Assembly: GCA_016715325.1 (NCBI GenBank)
Contig: JADKAL010000003.1
Span: 124,001-188,000, forward strand
DNA length: 64,000 nucleotides
Direction: 5' to 3'
Origin: Methylococcaceae bacterium
GTDB lineage: Bacteria; Pseudomonadota; Gammaproteobacteria; Methylococcales; Methylomonadaceae
The notes beneath the pieces are model-generated. The model was not told where the DNA came from, did not search any database, and worked only from the letters and a program-made list of their open reading frames with translations. Both the position numbers and the translations under genes were made by a program. This document shows positions 10,053-19,496 of this stretch, piece by piece (position 1 is the stretch's first letter; every line of letters starts with the position of its first letter).

Positions 10053-11713
10053 CTAAGTTTTTTATATTTCAACCGGTGCGGTGTATCGGCATCCGTACCT
10101 AAGCGGCGGTGGCGATCCGCCTCGTAATCTTCATAATTGCCTTCAAACCAAACGACATTGCTATCGCCTTCAAATGCGAGCATGTGAGTGGCAATCCGGT
10201 CTAAAAACCAGCGGTCATGCGAAATAACAACCGCGCATCCGGGGAAAGCCAACAAGGCTTCTTCAAGCGCGCGTAAGGTTTCGACGTCTAAATCGTTAGT
10301 CGGTTCGTCGAGTAGTAATACGTTGCCGCCAGCTTTTAATAACTTAGCCAGATGGACACGATTGCGTTCGCCGCCGGATAGGTCGCCGATACGTTTTTGT
10401 TGGTCTGCACCCTTAAAATTAAAGCGGCCTACATAAGCCCTAGATGGCGTTTCATATTTACCGACGGTAATCATATCCAGGCCGTCGGCAATTTCTTCAA
10501 AGACCGTTTTATTGGCGTCCATATCATCGCGTAGCTGATCGACATAAGCCAGTTCAACCGTTTTGCCGAGAGTCATTGTGCCGCTATCCGCTTGCTCTAA
10601 GCCAGCCATCATGCGGAATAAAGTTGTCTTCCCTGCGCCGTTCGGCCCGATAATGCCGACAATGCCGCCGGGAGGTAGCTTGAAGCTCAGGTTATTAATA
10701 AGCAATCGGTCGCCAAAGGCTTTACTGATGTTATCGGCTTCAATAACGACATCACCCAGTCTTGGTCCTGGTGGAATGTAAATTTCCTGAGTTTCATTGC
10801 GTTTTTGCACATCCACTGAGGATAATTCTTCAAATCGCGCCAGACGAGCTTTGCTTTTTGCATGTCGACCTTTTGGGTTGGAGCGTACCCATTCCAACTC
10901 CGCTTTCATTGCTTTTTGCCGGGAAGATTCCTGCTTTTCTTCTTGTAGCAATCGGGTGCTTTTTTGATCTAACCAGCTTGAATAGTTGCCTTCCCAAGGA
11001 ATGCCGGAGCCGCGATCAAGCTCGAGAATCCAGCCTGCCACGTTATCAAGGAAATAGCGGTCATGGGTGACGGCAACGACCGTGCCGGGATAGTCATGTA
11101 GAAATCGTTCCAGCCAAGCGACCGATTCAGCATCTAAATGGTTGGTCGGTTCGTCCAGCAATAACATGTCGGGATTAGACAATAATAAACGACATAAAGC
11201 TACACGTCGCTTTTCACCACCTGATAATTTTGTAACATCGGCATCCCAGTCAGGTAGACGTAAAGCATCGGCGGCGATTTCCAGTTTTCTTTCCAGTTCC
11301 CAAGCCCCGGCGGCTTCAATTTTTTCCTGAAGTTCTGCTTGCTCCGCAATTAACGCATCGAAGTCGGCATCCGGCTCGGCAAATGCATTATTGACTTCAT
11401 TAAATCGATCTAAAATAGCCTTTATTTCGGCTACAGCTTCTTCAACGTTACCTTTTACGGTTTTCGTAGGATCCAACTGGGGTTCTTGGGGTAAATAGCC
11501 GATATTTATACCTTTTAGCGGAATGGCTTCGCCTTCGATATCTTTATCGATACCGGCCATAATTCTCAATAATGTCGATTTTCCTGAACCGTTCAAACCG
11601 AGAACGCCGATTTTAGCGCCAGGAAAAAACGATAAACTTATATCTTTAAGAATATACTTTTTGGGAGGCACTATCTTGCCGACCCGATTCATTGAAAAAA
11701 TGTATTGCGCCAT
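10049..11713 (-). CDS. ettA: Energy-dependent translational throttle protein EttA (ABC-F)
   Basis: ABC-F ATPase that binds the ribosomal E site and gates entry into elongation according to ATP/ADP ratio. Length (554) matches E. coli EttA (555). Two ABC domains are seen: Walker [10 protein letters not shown] near residue 39 with signature LSGGEKRR and Walker [12 protein letters not shown], then Walker [10 protein letters not shown] with LSGGERNR and [11 protein letters not shown]. The interdomain linker is highly charged, as expected. There are no transmembrane segments. It is a single-gene unit; the downstream neighbour is the decayed pirin. Confidence 0.97.
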   Translation of the reverse strand: MAQYIFSMNRVGKIVPPKKYILKDISLSFFPGAKIGVLGLNGSGKSTLLRIMAGIDKDIEGEAIPLKGINIGYLPQEPQLDPTKTVKGNVEEAVAEIKAILDRFNEVNNAFAEPDADFDALIAEQAELQEKIEAAGAWELERKLEIAADALRLPDWDADVTKLSGGEKRRVALCRLLLSNPDMLLLDEPTNHLDAESVAWLERFLHDYPGTVVAVTHDRYFLDNVAGWILELDRGSGIPWEGNYSSWLDQKSTRLLQEEKQESSRQKAMKAELEWVRSNPKGRHAKSKARLARFEELSSVDVQKRNETQEIYIPPGPRLGDVVIEADNISKAFGDRLLINNLSFKLPPGGIVGIIGPNGAGKTTLFRMMAGLEQADSGTMTLGKTVELAYVDQLRDDMDANKTVFEEIADGLDMITVGKYETPSRAYVGRFNFKGADQQKRIGDLSGGERNRVHLAKLLKAGGNVLLLDEPTNDLDVETLRALEEALLAFPGCAVVISHDRWFLDRIATHMLAFEGDSNVVWFEGNYEDYEADRHRRLGTDADTPHRLKYKKLS

Positions 11714-12252
11714 GGCTTATTGAAATTAAAGTTTTAGTTAAGGGCTAGGTGGGAATACTAATATGTAACCCAATTGATAATTTGCAAAAATTTTGAAGGT
11801 TGCATTGTTTTAGTGCTGTTTTGAATGTTAATCGATTTTATTGTAAACAAGAACAATCATCAATTAAGTTTACTCCCGACCGTAATGAGCGATTAAACAA
11901 AACGCTAAATCAAATGAACATTCTTTGGATTACAGGCAATTCAATTACCAATGACCATAGCGCCTATAAACTGAAGGCCGCAAGAGGGTATATCACGATC
12001 ATCCGGTTTTTAACAAAAAACAAGTCAAAACCGGATTATTGAAATTATTAACATAAAAAACGGCAGGAATTGTTTTCAGATACATAACCATGCGAATATA
12101 AGAAAAATATTCGTAAAGATAGCTCTAAAAACGATTACGTTTATGTTACAGGGGAAAGGTCATCAACTTCGGAGCATGTTATAAAACTCGAGTGGTTTGA
12201 CTAGTCTGCTTTGCACAAAAACCGGAGGGTTTTTGAGTTTCTAATATGAAGA
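11714..12252. other. Intergenic region without a supported gene
   Basis: The 539 bases between ettA and the cold-shock gene are AT-rich. A plus-strand frame at 11800-12042 has no family resemblance and no ribosome site, so I reject it. The only structure I support is the hairpin at 12216-12235, which suits termination of the cold-shock transcript. The ettA promoter should lie just above 11713. Confidence 0.45.
12216..12235 (-). terminator. Terminator of the cold-shock gene
   Basis: CAAAAACC and GGTTTTTG form an 8-bp stem with a 4-base loop, 17 bases beyond the stop of the minus-strand cold-shock gene. On the minus strand the right arm supplies the T run. Confidence 0.6.
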
Positions 12253-12462
12253 TTATGCAGGCGTTACATTTTCTGCTTGCGGGCCTTTTTGGCCTTGTGT
12301 GACTTCCATCGTTACTTTTTGGCCTTCTTTCAATGTCTTACGACCACTGCCATTAATTGCGCTATGGTGAACGAAAACATCTTTTCCGCCTTCTTGAGCG
12401 ATAAATCCAAAGCCTTTTTCATCATTGAACCACTTAACGGTACCTACAACTTGCTCTGCCAT
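12253..12462 (-). CDS. Cold-shock protein, CspA family
   Basis: A 69-residue OB-fold nucleic-acid-binding protein of standard family length. RNP1 (KGFGFI) and RNP2 (DVFVHHSAI) are both present, as is the opening VGTVKWFND. An upstream extension to 12507 is open, but the family N-terminus (MAEQ) begins at 12462. A small hairpin (GCCAA/TTGGC) sits in the 5' leader just upstream. Csp leaders often act as thermosensors, but nothing here proves cold regulation. Which csp paralogue it is cannot be told. Confidence 0.95.
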   Translation of the reverse strand: MAEQVVGTVKWFNDEKGFGFIAQEGGKDVFVHHSAINGSGRKTLKEGQKVTMEVTQGQKGPQAENVTPA

Positions 12463-12727
12463 AATAAACTCTATATTAAATACGCCAATCTGAAGTTGGC
12501 TTAACACAATCCAGCCTTTATAAGGGCTGTCTCAACCTTTACTGCCCGGCAATGGTAGCACTAAAAATACGAGCAGGGCAAAACATTTTCGGTTGATTTA
12601 ACGGCTTTTAATTTAAGGTCGTGTGTAAAAAAACATGAAAATACAATGTTTAATTATTTATGGCTGTAAATGGTTAGTTCTATGGGTAAATAATCTATAC
12701 AACCAGTTGAATATAAATAACAATAAG

Positions 12728-13642
12728 TTATTGTGACGATTTTGTATTCCGATTCGATTTTCTAACCGGTAAGGCATAGTCAATCCGATCGAAAACCTCA
12801 TGCATGACCAGTGCAGCAAGAATTAACGAAGTTCCTATCATGATTTGCCTGGTCAGCGGCTCATAATTAGCAACGTGACCCAGCATAAGCGACATGATCG
12901 GCGTCATCAGAGAGATCAACGCGACCCGTACCGGTGAAAGATGCGTCAACAGATAGTAATACAGCGAAAAACCTATCGTTGTGGCTATGACGCCCAAATA
13001 TGCGATTGCGGATAGATTCACGGTGGTTAGTTTATCCGGCCATTGACCGTCAACAACTGACCACGTAATTAAATAAGCCGGTAAAGCAAGCCCTAAACCG
13101 CCGCCTACTTGGATCATAGCCGGTAAACCGGCATTGATCTGCTTAATCCAAACTGCGCCGATACATTGCAAAAAGGTTGCTATCAAAACGCCTGCAATCC
13201 CTAAAATAGCGTGATCGCCTAAATTTAAAGCCGAACCGAACATCACATATAAACCGCTAACACCCAAAGTATAAGCACAGAGTTTGCTGAAGGATAAATG
13301 GCGCTCTTTAAGTAAAATCAAAGCCAGCAAAGCCGTCATCAACGGAGCAAGTCCGAAAATAACCGAAATCCAACCGGAAGGGATGAATTGCGCCGACCAA
13401 TAAACGGCAATCATCGAGCCGTAAATCTGAACGGCCACGGCAACATAAGTCAGACACGCTTTACGTGTCCAGACAAATGATTGTTGTAATACAGTTAAAG
13501 TAACAAGAATACAAATCCAACCGACAGCCATCCGGCTGGTGACGGCAAATAAAAAGCCTGGGCCTTCGCCGCTCCATTTAATCGCAAGCGGCGTAGTGGC
13601 CCAGAGCAAGACGACAAAGATATAAGCAAGCAAGATCCGCAT
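12728..13642 (-). CDS. EamA/DMT-family transporter
   Basis: This 304-residue protein is almost wholly hydrophobic, with about ten predicted membrane segments in two EamA halves. The first half is near residues 3-130 (LLWATTPLAIKWSGEGP, IFGLAPLMTALLAL) and the second near 145-290 (LTHLSPVRVALISLMTPIMS). The Pro-containing end-of-helix motifs are typical of drug/metabolite exporters. The C-terminal tail is basic. The substrate is unknown. It is transcribed alone, divergent from the small gene at 13897. Confidence 0.85.
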   Translation of the reverse strand: MRILLAYIFVVLLWATTPLAIKWSGEGPGFLFAVTSRMAVGWICILVTLTVLQQSFVWTRKACLTYVAVAVQIYGSMIAVYWSAQFIPSGWISVIFGLAPLMTALLALILLKERHLSFSKLCAYTLGVSGLYVMFGSALNLGDHAILGIAGVLIATFLQCIGAVWIKQINAGLPAMIQVGGGLGLALPAYLITWSVVDGQWPDKLTTVNLSAIAYLGVIATTIGFSLYYYLLTHLSPVRVALISLMTPIMSLMLGHVANYEPLTRQIMIGTSLILAALVMHEVFDRIDYALPVRKSNRNTKSSQ

Positions 13643-13896
13643 GATTAATGAAGAAAAAAGAGTAAGTGACCTGCGAAAACGGAAATAATTCCATTTTTAA
13701 CGGATAATGGTTTTAGCATACCTTAATTTTTTGCATAGGCGAGTTAGATTATGCCGGCTATTTCAATAATTCGACGGAATTTTCCGACTCTATTTTGGTG
13801 GATTTGGGAAGTGATAAAAATTTACTTTCAAAGCATACAGACTTATCATTCAATAAGCCGCTTAACTATCTTCTTCAATATTCAAGGAGTTTAATC

Positions 13897-14106
13897 ATGC
13901 ATTTAACCGATTCGGAACTTGATGCCGCGTGTCGCTACATCCGTACACAAATGGATTTACATTCCTGGTGGCCGAAAGAAGCGCCCGGCGAAGCCAAGCG
14001 TGAGTTTGAATTGATGTCCGGGACGGCGATGTCGCTGAATGTGTGGTGCAACCGCTGGTTGGATGAGGGACAGTGTAAGAAGTTGGAGAAGGCGGTTAGA
14101 GATTGA
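13897..14106 (+). CDS. Small conserved-type protein of unknown function
   Basis: A 69-residue protein beginning MHLTDSELDAACRYIR. The ATG at 13897 is chosen because AAGGAG lies eight bases upstream; the open frame extends to 13795 but without a ribosome site. It is Trp- and Cys-containing (SWWPKE, LNVWCNRWL), with no membrane segment. I do not recognise the family. Its 3' end is about 90 bases from an IS630-type insertion. Confidence 0.6.
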   Translation: MHLTDSELDAACRYIRTQMDLHSWWPKEAPGEAKREFELMSGTAMSLNVWCNRWLDEGQCKKLEKAVRD

Positions 14107-14196
14107 CAAAGAAATCTTGCCATTACTCATAAATTCCAGACTATGGAAAAAATAGAAAAGTGTTTTACACCAGCGTGTGAACGTTTAATCTGGCTT

Positions 14197-15291
14197 CTAG
14201 TGTAACGTCCTCAACATATCTTTAGCTTTGTCTACTTTAGCCAAGATCGTCTCTGGTTTGGCTGTCCAATGGTAAGGTTTTGGGTTGCTATTGCGGTGGT
14301 CGAGATACTCCTGTATCGCTGTTTTGAGGTCGTCAACACTGTGGAAAACACACGCCGGATACGTTCCTCGGTAATGTCCCGGAAGAAACGCTCGACTAAG
14401 TTGAGCCATGAGGCCGAGGTTGGCGTGAAGTGTAAGTGGAACCGGGGATGCTGGGCCAGCCAGTCCTTTACTTCGGCATGTTTGTGCGTCGCATAGTTGT
14501 CGACGATCAAATGCAATGCCAAGGTTTTGTCGGTTCGCCGGTCAATTGTCTTCAGGAACTTGAGGAACTCGTCGTGGCGGTGCCTGGGCTGGCATTGCCC
14601 AATCACCGTTCCGGTCTGCACGTCGAGTGCCGCAAACAAAGTTGTGGTGCCATGTCGCTTATAATCGTGCGTCATCGTCCCGCATTTTCCCGGCTTCATC
14701 GGCAGGCCGGGTTGGCTACGATCTAGCGCCTGGATTTGGCTTTTCTCGTCGACGGAAAACACGATGGCCTTCTCCGGTGGGTCCAGGTAAAGGCCCACGA
14801 CATCGCGCAACTTTTCGGCGAACAGCGGGTCGTTCGAAACCTAAAGCCCTTCACTTGATGGGGCTTCAGTTTGTGCTCCGCCAGATGCCGTGCACCGCCA
14901 TCCGGGAAATGCCGACCTGCTCCGCCATCGTCCGGCAACTCCACTGCGTCGCGGCAGCCGGTTTACCGGTCAATGTCAAGGCCAGGACTTCTTGGACTTT
15001 GTCAGTCGGCAGCGGCGGTATCCGCGACGGGCGGGTCTTGCCTTTCTTGAGCCCTTCAACACCACTTTCGAGATAGCGATTCCGCCACTTGTTCAAGGTC
15101 GGGTTGCTGACCCCCAACGTTGCCATAATGACCGTTGTTGACAAGCCCTCGGCGGTCATCAGTACCATTCTAGCCCGTAGTCTTTGTTTAGCCCCAACAG
15201 ACCGGCTCTTCACCCAGCGTTCCAGTTCTGTTCGATCCTCTTCAATCAGTGTAATTTTCATTGGCGTTCTCATGGACACCAATTGTATCAT
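14197..15291 (-). pseudogene. IS630 transposase, frameshifted
   Basis: The N-terminal third encodes a helix-turn-helix (VIMATLGVSNPTLNKWRNRY). The catalytic half carries the DDE triad: [20 protein letters not shown] and WLNLVERFF. Three single-base losses break it, near 14876 (after GIWR), near 14841 (after VKGF) and near 14350 (after RIRR). Restoring one base at each gives a continuous ~360-residue protein. The stop codon TAG is completed by the TA target duplication, since the last sense codon ends at the inner edge of the inverted repeat. Because the lesions are all one-base losses, sequencing error is possible. Confidence 0.85.
14200..14216. repeat. Left terminal inverted repeat of the IS630 element
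   Basis: GTGTAACGTCCTCAACA, an exact reverse complement of 15303-15319, directly flanked by TA. Confidence 0.93.
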
Positions 15292-15302
15292 ATCTTAATG
15301 TT

Positions 15303-15319
15303 TGTTGAGGACGTTACAC
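15303..15319. repeat. Right terminal inverted repeat of the IS630 element
   Basis: TGTTGAGGACGTTACAC, matching the left end exactly in inverted orientation, followed by TA at 15320-15321. Confidence 0.93.
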
Positions 15320-15346
15320 TAGCGTGGGTGTATAAGCTTAATCGCT

Positions 15347-16861
15347 TTAATATATCAAATACCTAGACCATTCCTCATCGAAATACCTCACCAATACCTG
15401 ATCATCCAGCCGTTGGATTTCAGTGTCGATTTTCGCCATGTCGGCGGGGAAGTGGAACATTTCGTTGGCGGTTTCCACGCTGACATAACGTAATCCTGCC
15501 GGATAGCTTTGCGGGTAGTTATAAGCCGTGAACGTGCCGATAACAAACCCCCACTCGCCGAATGAGGGCACATAGGCATGATAAGGTGTGACGGTAAAAC
15601 CGGTTGCGGCTAGGGTGTTGACGACGCACCAAAAGGTTTTACGGGCAACTAACGGCGAAGTGCTTTGTATGACTAACACACTGTCGCGGTGCATGATTCC
15701 CGGCAAGAGTTTGAAAAAGGACAGGGAATACAGTTTGCCGATGGAATAGTTGGATGGGTCGGGGACATCTATTATTAAGGCATCGAACTGCGGTTTATCG
15801 GCCTGTTGGTTCAGTGTTCTCAGCCATAAAAAAGCGTCCTGGTTAATGATCGTCAATTTAGGCGATGACAACGCATTTTCGTTTAACGCCGTCAATAGGC
15901 TGTTGGAGGCAAACAATTGGGTCATAGCAGGATCGAGATCGACCAGCGTGACTGATTCGACACTGGAATATTTGAAGACTTCGCGCAAGGCCAGCCCATC
16001 GCCGCCGCCGATGATTAGCACGTGTTTGGGCTGATTGAGCGCAGCTAAGGTCGGATGCACTAACGCTTCGTGATAGCGGTATTCATCGACCGAACTGAAT
16101 TGCAGGTTGGCGTTTAAAAACAGCCTTAAATCGTGCTGTTCTTTCGTCAGAACGATGCGCTGATATGGGGTGGATTTGGCATAAATCACTTGGCCTTGGT
16201 AACTGCTGCTTTCGGCAACGCTCATGATGGATTCGGAATAGAGAAAGCCGAACATGAGCAGGATTAATGCGCCAATTGCTGAAATCCGGTGCATTTTGAG
16301 GGCAGGGATGTCTTCTTTGATGGCGTAAAGCAGCCACAGCGCGACCAGTGTATTTAAAATGCCGAACAGGAAACTGGTTTTCACCAAGCCCAGATAAGGC
16401 ACTAACACCAAGGGAAATAACACAGAGGCGAACAGTGCGCCGATGTAGTCGAAGGTAAAAACCCTGGAAACTAGGTCTTTAAATTCAAAGCGATCCTTCA
16501 ATATCCTAAGCAATAAGGGAATTTCGATGCCGACCAAGATGCCGATGATCGTTACCACGAAATAGAGCAAAAGCCGGAACGAATATACCTGTTCGAACAA
16601 CAAAAACAAGACGGCGGCAGAACTGCCGCCGACCACGCCGACCAAAATTTCGATTTTGATGAAATAGCCCAAAAGATTGCGGTTGATGTAACCGGACAGC
16701 CAGGAGCCGATGCCCATCGCAAACAGGTAGCAGCCGATAATCGTGGAAAACTGGGTGATGGAGTCGCCCAGGAGATAGCTGGCTAACGTCCCGGCAATCA
16801 GCTCGTAAATCAGCCCGCAAGTGGCGATAACGAAGACGGAGATGAGGAGGAGTAAGGCCAA
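15347..16861 (-). CDS. Membrane-anchored polyamine aminopropyltransferase (spermidine synthase-like)
   Basis: The first ~215 residues carry about seven hydrophobic segments. The C-terminal ~290 residues are a PABS aminopropyltransferase domain with the dcSAM-binding GGGDG (VLIIGGGDGLALREV), the acidic loop LVDLDPAM and DALIIDVPDPSN. Such fusions recur next to DUF350 and DUF4178 genes, as here. It would transfer an aminopropyl group from decarboxylated SAM to an amine, but the acceptor is unknown and no SAM decarboxylase gene is nearby. The start is uncertain: the frame begins with TTG at 16861, with no ATG and no clear ribosome site upstream. It is probably the last gene of the minus-strand cluster starting at 20206. 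Confidence 0.85.
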   Translation of the reverse strand: MALLLLISVFVIATCGLIYELIAGTLASYLLGDSITQFSTIIGCYLFAMGIGSWLSGYINRNLLGYFIKIEILVGVVGGSSAAVLFLLFEQVYSFRLLLYFVVTIIGILVGIEIPLLLRILKDRFEFKDLVSRVFTFDYIGALFASVLFPLVLVPYLGLVKTSFLFGILNTLVALWLLYAIKEDIPALKMHRISAIGALILLMFGFLYSESIMSVAESSSYQGQVIYAKSTPYQRIVLTKEQHDLRLFLNANLQFSSVDEYRYHEALVHPTLAALNQPKHVLIIGGGDGLALREVFKYSSVESVTLVDLDPAMTQLFASNSLLTALNENALSSPKLTIINQDAFLWLRTLNQQADKPQFDALIIDVPDPSNYSIGKLYSLSFFKLLPGIMHRDSVLVIQSTSPLVARKTFWCVVNTLAATGFTVTPYHAYVPSFGEWGFVIGTFTAYNYPQSYPAGLRYVSVETANEMFHFPADMAKIDTEIQRLDDQVLVRYFDEEWSRYLIY

Positions 16862-16910
16862 ACTTATTCAATAAGGTGGTTCAGATATTTAAGGAATTTA
16901 ATTTTTCCTA

Positions 16911-17777
16911 TTAGGTACGGAGTTCAAAACTTTGTTTGAGTAAATTGGTTAATATTTCTTTTTTTGATTCGATTTCTGCATTTGATAATTTAAGCTTATA
17001 TGCTCCCCATCTTTTGTCGTAATCTAATATATCTATATCAGACTCAGATATTAATCGATCTGTTTCATCGGATTGTGGGAGTTTAATAGTAAGTCGCATA
17101 GCATTTTTTTGTGGCTTGCATATTGCAAAATTAAATGAACGTCCTTCAATCGTAAATCCAATATAGTGTTTATTGTAATTTAATTCTGCAGATGGTGAAA
17201 ACGTACTGACTATCGACACTATGGCGTCTGCTAATGCTACAGTCGCTTTTGTCCCTCGTTTGGTTTCCCAATAACTCCGGTCTGTTTTTTCGGTAACTTC
17301 TTCATCTTCATCTAAATAACCAAGTCTGACGGTATCTAAAACTTTTGTAAATTGCAACCCAATCCCATCTGAAGTCTCAATTGCCGTTACTTGTATTGCC
17401 ATGATTGGTATAACACCATTAAATAAGCTTATGACATTCAAGAAACGACTATTTACATTTTCCGCTATAAGAACAGCAGTATGATCATATTGGGGATATT
17501 TACGTTTTTCGACATCCCAATATTCAAGTGTTCTAATAATATGAGATTCATTTGTAGGACCGAGTTGAATTTCAACTTCATATCTTCCATATCCATCTGC
17601 GTCTTGCAAAAGTAAATCTAAGCGTCCTGCGCCAGGATGAATACGTTCTTTATCTTTCAAAACGACATCACCAATTCCAATAATACTTGGATCATCAGCT
17701 ATTATTTCCTGTAGCCATCTTTCATTGTATTGTGGGTTGTTTTTCAAGTTTATAGTTTTAAGTTTAATATGTTTCAT
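16911..17777 (-). CDS. PD-(D/E)XK nuclease-like protein of unknown function
   Basis: A 288-residue soluble protein. Residues ~45-85 contain GAGRLDLLL followed by YEVEIQLG, the Asp and Glu-x-Glu spacing of RecB/NucS-like PD-(D/E)XK folds (the usual Lys is replaced by Gln). The C-terminal ~100 residues resemble a small alpha/beta domain (FAICKPQKNAMRLTIKL). It is clearly AT-richer than its neighbours and sits between DUF350 and the aminopropyltransferase, genes normally adjacent in this kind of cluster, so it looks like an insertion. Nuclease activity is inferred from the motif only. Confidence 0.6.
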   Translation of the reverse strand: MKHIKLKTINLKNNPQYNERWLQEIIADDPSIIGIGDVVLKDKERIHPGAGRLDLLLQDADGYGRYEVEIQLGPTNESHIIRTLEYWDVEKRKYPQYDHTAVLIAENVNSRFLNVISLFNGVIPIMAIQVTAIETSDGIGLQFTKVLDTVRLGYLDEDEEVTEKTDRSYWETKRGTKATVALADAIVSIVSTFSPSAELNYNKHYIGFTIEGRSFNFAICKPQKNAMRLTIKLPQSDETDRLISESDIDILDYDKRWGAYKLKLSNAEIESKKEILTNLLKQSFELRT

Positions 17778-17795
17778 TTGTTTCTCATGTTAAGT

Positions 17796-18023
17796 CTAAC
17801 CATGTATCGCCGAAGCAATAATCGTAGCAATCCCAAAAACCACAGCACCCAGAAAAATAGCCAAAGCGATATTCTGTTTCTCAACCAGTTCCCGCCAAAC
17901 ACTGACCTTGGGCGTCAATAAATCCAGCACCACAAACGTCACAACAAAGATGGTCAGGCCAATCGCGGAATACAGCAGCGAAGCGACCACGTATTTCATT
18001 TCAATCATGTCGGTAATAGCCAT
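17796..18023 (-). CDS. DUF350 small membrane protein
   Basis: 75 residues with two hydrophobic segments (~9-32 and ~50-72), a single DUF350 unit; many family members carry two. AAGGAG lies seven bases before the ATG. Its position between a DUF4178 pair and an aminopropyltransferase matches the recurrent membrane-stress or polyamine-linked cluster in which DUF350 proteins (YjfL-like) occur. The function is unknown. Confidence 0.85.
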   Translation of the reverse strand: MAITDMIEMKYVVASLLYSAIGLTIFVVTFVVLDLLTPKVSVWRELVEKQNIALAIFLGAVVFGIATIIASAIHG

Positions 18024-18033
18024 CGTGTTCTCC

Positions 18034-18174
18034 TTATTTATGGAAATGGTTTGCGGATTTGGCGGCTTGCGAATCTTCGCCGTAGAGATAAGTGCTATAA
18101 ATAATCCCTTTATAGTTGGCGACCGCCAGCAGGATGATCAAAACGGCGCAATAGGCGATATATATTTTGGGCAT
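18034..18174 (-). CDS. 46-residue single-pass membrane protein
   Basis: MPKIYIAYCAVLIILLAVAN forms the membrane segment, followed by a polar tail ending in SANHFHK. ATG at 18174 lies nine bases after the DUF4178 stop, and its own stop is ten bases before the DUF350 start, with the DUF350 ribosome site between. Tight packing and protein-like composition support it as a real gene that size filters would drop. The family is unknown to me. Confidence 0.7.
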   Translation of the reverse strand: MPKIYIAYCAVLIILLAVANYKGIIYSTYLYGEDSQAAKSANHFHK

Positions 18175-18183
18175 CGGTCGTCT

Positions 18184-19125
18184 TTAATGCCAATTAAAAT
18201 AAGAATAATCGCTTTTCGACCAGCGCGCCGACTCAAGGTGCGTATGCCTGAATGTCACGTAAGCAGGATACAGAATCAGCAGTAACAGGGTGAACCCGTA
18301 ATTCGACCAGTTCGACACATCGCGCTTAATCTTAATACGAAAGACGACCGGACGGCGTTTGTAAAAGGCGTCGAAATCGGCGTCGATCAACACACGGTAA
18401 TCGCCTTCGGGTACGGCGGAAAATGCGCTGTCCTTATCGGCATCGCCTTCGTTCCAGTAATAACCGTCGTAATCCATGCCCGAATAATACTCCAGCGCTT
18501 GCTTAGTTTCCTTGATGGTTTCGTCTTTTGCGTTGACCAAGGCCAGATCCAATTCGAGCCATTCGTTGTCGAGGCTGGCGTAATTGGAAATTTCCACGTT
18601 CGATTGCCTCGGCAGGTTAAAGGGTTCCGTACTGATAGTCTGGTTTTTACTATCGACGTCTAGTTCGTAACTGTTTTCGTAAACAACCTTACTATGCGCA
18701 GTAAAGGCCGACATGATTTGTATAAAAGTTGCGAACGCAAAAGCCACGGCAAAGCTAAACCACACCTTGGCGACCTGTTCGGCTTGGTAACGCCCCGGCT
18801 GATTGGGTCCAACGCCGATTCGTTCCGGCATGGGGACTGTCAAAACGAAGGCTTTTTCGATAGCTTTAGGTTCGATATATTCGCCTAATGCGAGATTGAT
18901 GTCTTCATCGCCTTGGTCGATGGAAAGCATAAAAGGCGGCGCGATATAATCGGTGACGTAACTTTCTTCGCCTTTACGCACACGCCAGTAAAATTCGCCT
19001 TTGACATACAGGACTTTCGTCGCGCCTTTTTGAAAACGCTCGTATTTTCGGCCTTCGAACTTGAAATCGCCGGATAAGCTCTTGGGTTCTGCGACCGATT
19101 TTTTTAAACTTTGAATAAGCTCCAA
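18184..19125 (-). CDS. DUF4178 membrane protein, C-terminal part (frameshifted from 19104-19496)
   Basis: This 313-residue frame opens with LIQSLKKSVAEPKSLSG, then a beta-rich DUF4178 half ending ...SLGEYIEPKAIEKAF. It has a membrane segment near residues 122-142, a soluble domain, and a last membrane segment near 279-295. It has no good start of its own (TTG at 19125). In intact relatives the zinc-ribbon N-terminus encoded at 19104-19496 is joined to this part. Restoring one base near 19118, where GHWS should continue into LIQSLKK, fuses the two. It is therefore either one protein hidden by a sequencing deletion or a recent lesion. Confidence 0.75.
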   Translation of the reverse strand: MELIQSLKKSVAEPKSLSGDFKFEGRKYERFQKGATKVLYVKGEFYWRVRKGEESYVTDYIAPPFMLSIDQGDEDINLALGEYIEPKAIEKAFVLTVPMPERIGVGPNQPGRYQAEQVAKVWFSFAVAFAFATFIQIMSAFTAHSKVVYENSYELDVDSKNQTISTEPFNLPRQSNVEISNYASLDNEWLELDLALVNAKDETIKETKQALEYYSGMDYDGYYWNEGDADKDSAFSAVPEGDYRVLIDADFDAFYKRRPVVFRIKIKRDVSNWSNYGFTLLLLILYPAYVTFRHTHLESARWSKSDYSYFNWH

Positions 19126-19496
19126 TGTCCTTTCGACTGCACCAGAAAACGAAAACCTTGGTAAGGGTTATAAAGCAGGTATTCATCCCAGCGGTAAAAT
19201 TCCGAAGCGTCGGATTTTTCCATATAACCGACGATTTCCCAAAAGACTCCGTTTAATGCGCCCTTGCTGCCAATAGTCAACAGAGTAGGGCGGGTGCGTT
19301 CATTGGCTGTCGCCAGGATGCGAAAATTATCGTTGGCAATGTCGATGACTGACGAACAGTAAGCACAGACGGCGCTGATAGAAAGCCCTACCGCTTTGAC
19401 CGTGACAGAGCCGCCGCAGTTGGGGCAACTGAACGTTCTTGCTTTGCCCGCACGCTTTTTCGGAATTTCAGGGGGGATTGTCGAATTTTCAGACAT
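19104..19496 (-). CDS. DUF4178 protein, N-terminal zinc-ribbon part (frameshifted)
   Basis: 130 residues. A zinc ribbon is formed by CPNCGG and CAYCSS (residues ~24-48), followed by the first DUF4178 beta domain (FYRWDEYLLYNPYQGFRFLV). It ends early in LFKV one base out of frame with 18184-19125. Its ATG overlaps the stop of the upstream DUF4178 gene by one base, which indicates translational coupling. See the downstream part for the proposed repair. Confidence 0.75.
   Translation of the reverse strand: MSENSTIPPEIPKKRAGKARTFSCPNCGGSVTVKAVGLSISAVCAYCSSVIDIANDNFRILATANERTRPTLLTIGSKGALNGVFWEIVGYMEKSDASEFYRWDEYLLYNPYQGFRFLVQSKGHWSLFKV

Larger units (their letters stand above)
14200..15319 (-). 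mobile_element. IS630-family insertion sequence, complete ends
   Basis: A 1120-bp element bounded by perfect 17-bp inverted repeats (GTGTAACGTCCTCAACA) and flanked by TA at 14198-14199 and 15320-15321, the target duplication typical of IS630/Tc1-type elements. It carries one transposase gene broken into three frames. It sits 27 bases beyond the stop of the aminopropyltransferase gene, so it does not disrupt a coding sequence. Confidence 0.93.

Noticed and set aside
11800..12042. Plus-strand 80-codon frame between ettA and the cold-shock gene
   Set aside because: No ribosome site, no family resemblance, AT-rich composition.
14627..15298. Plus-strand open frames inside the IS element
   Set aside because: They are antisense shadows of the transposase with no family motifs.
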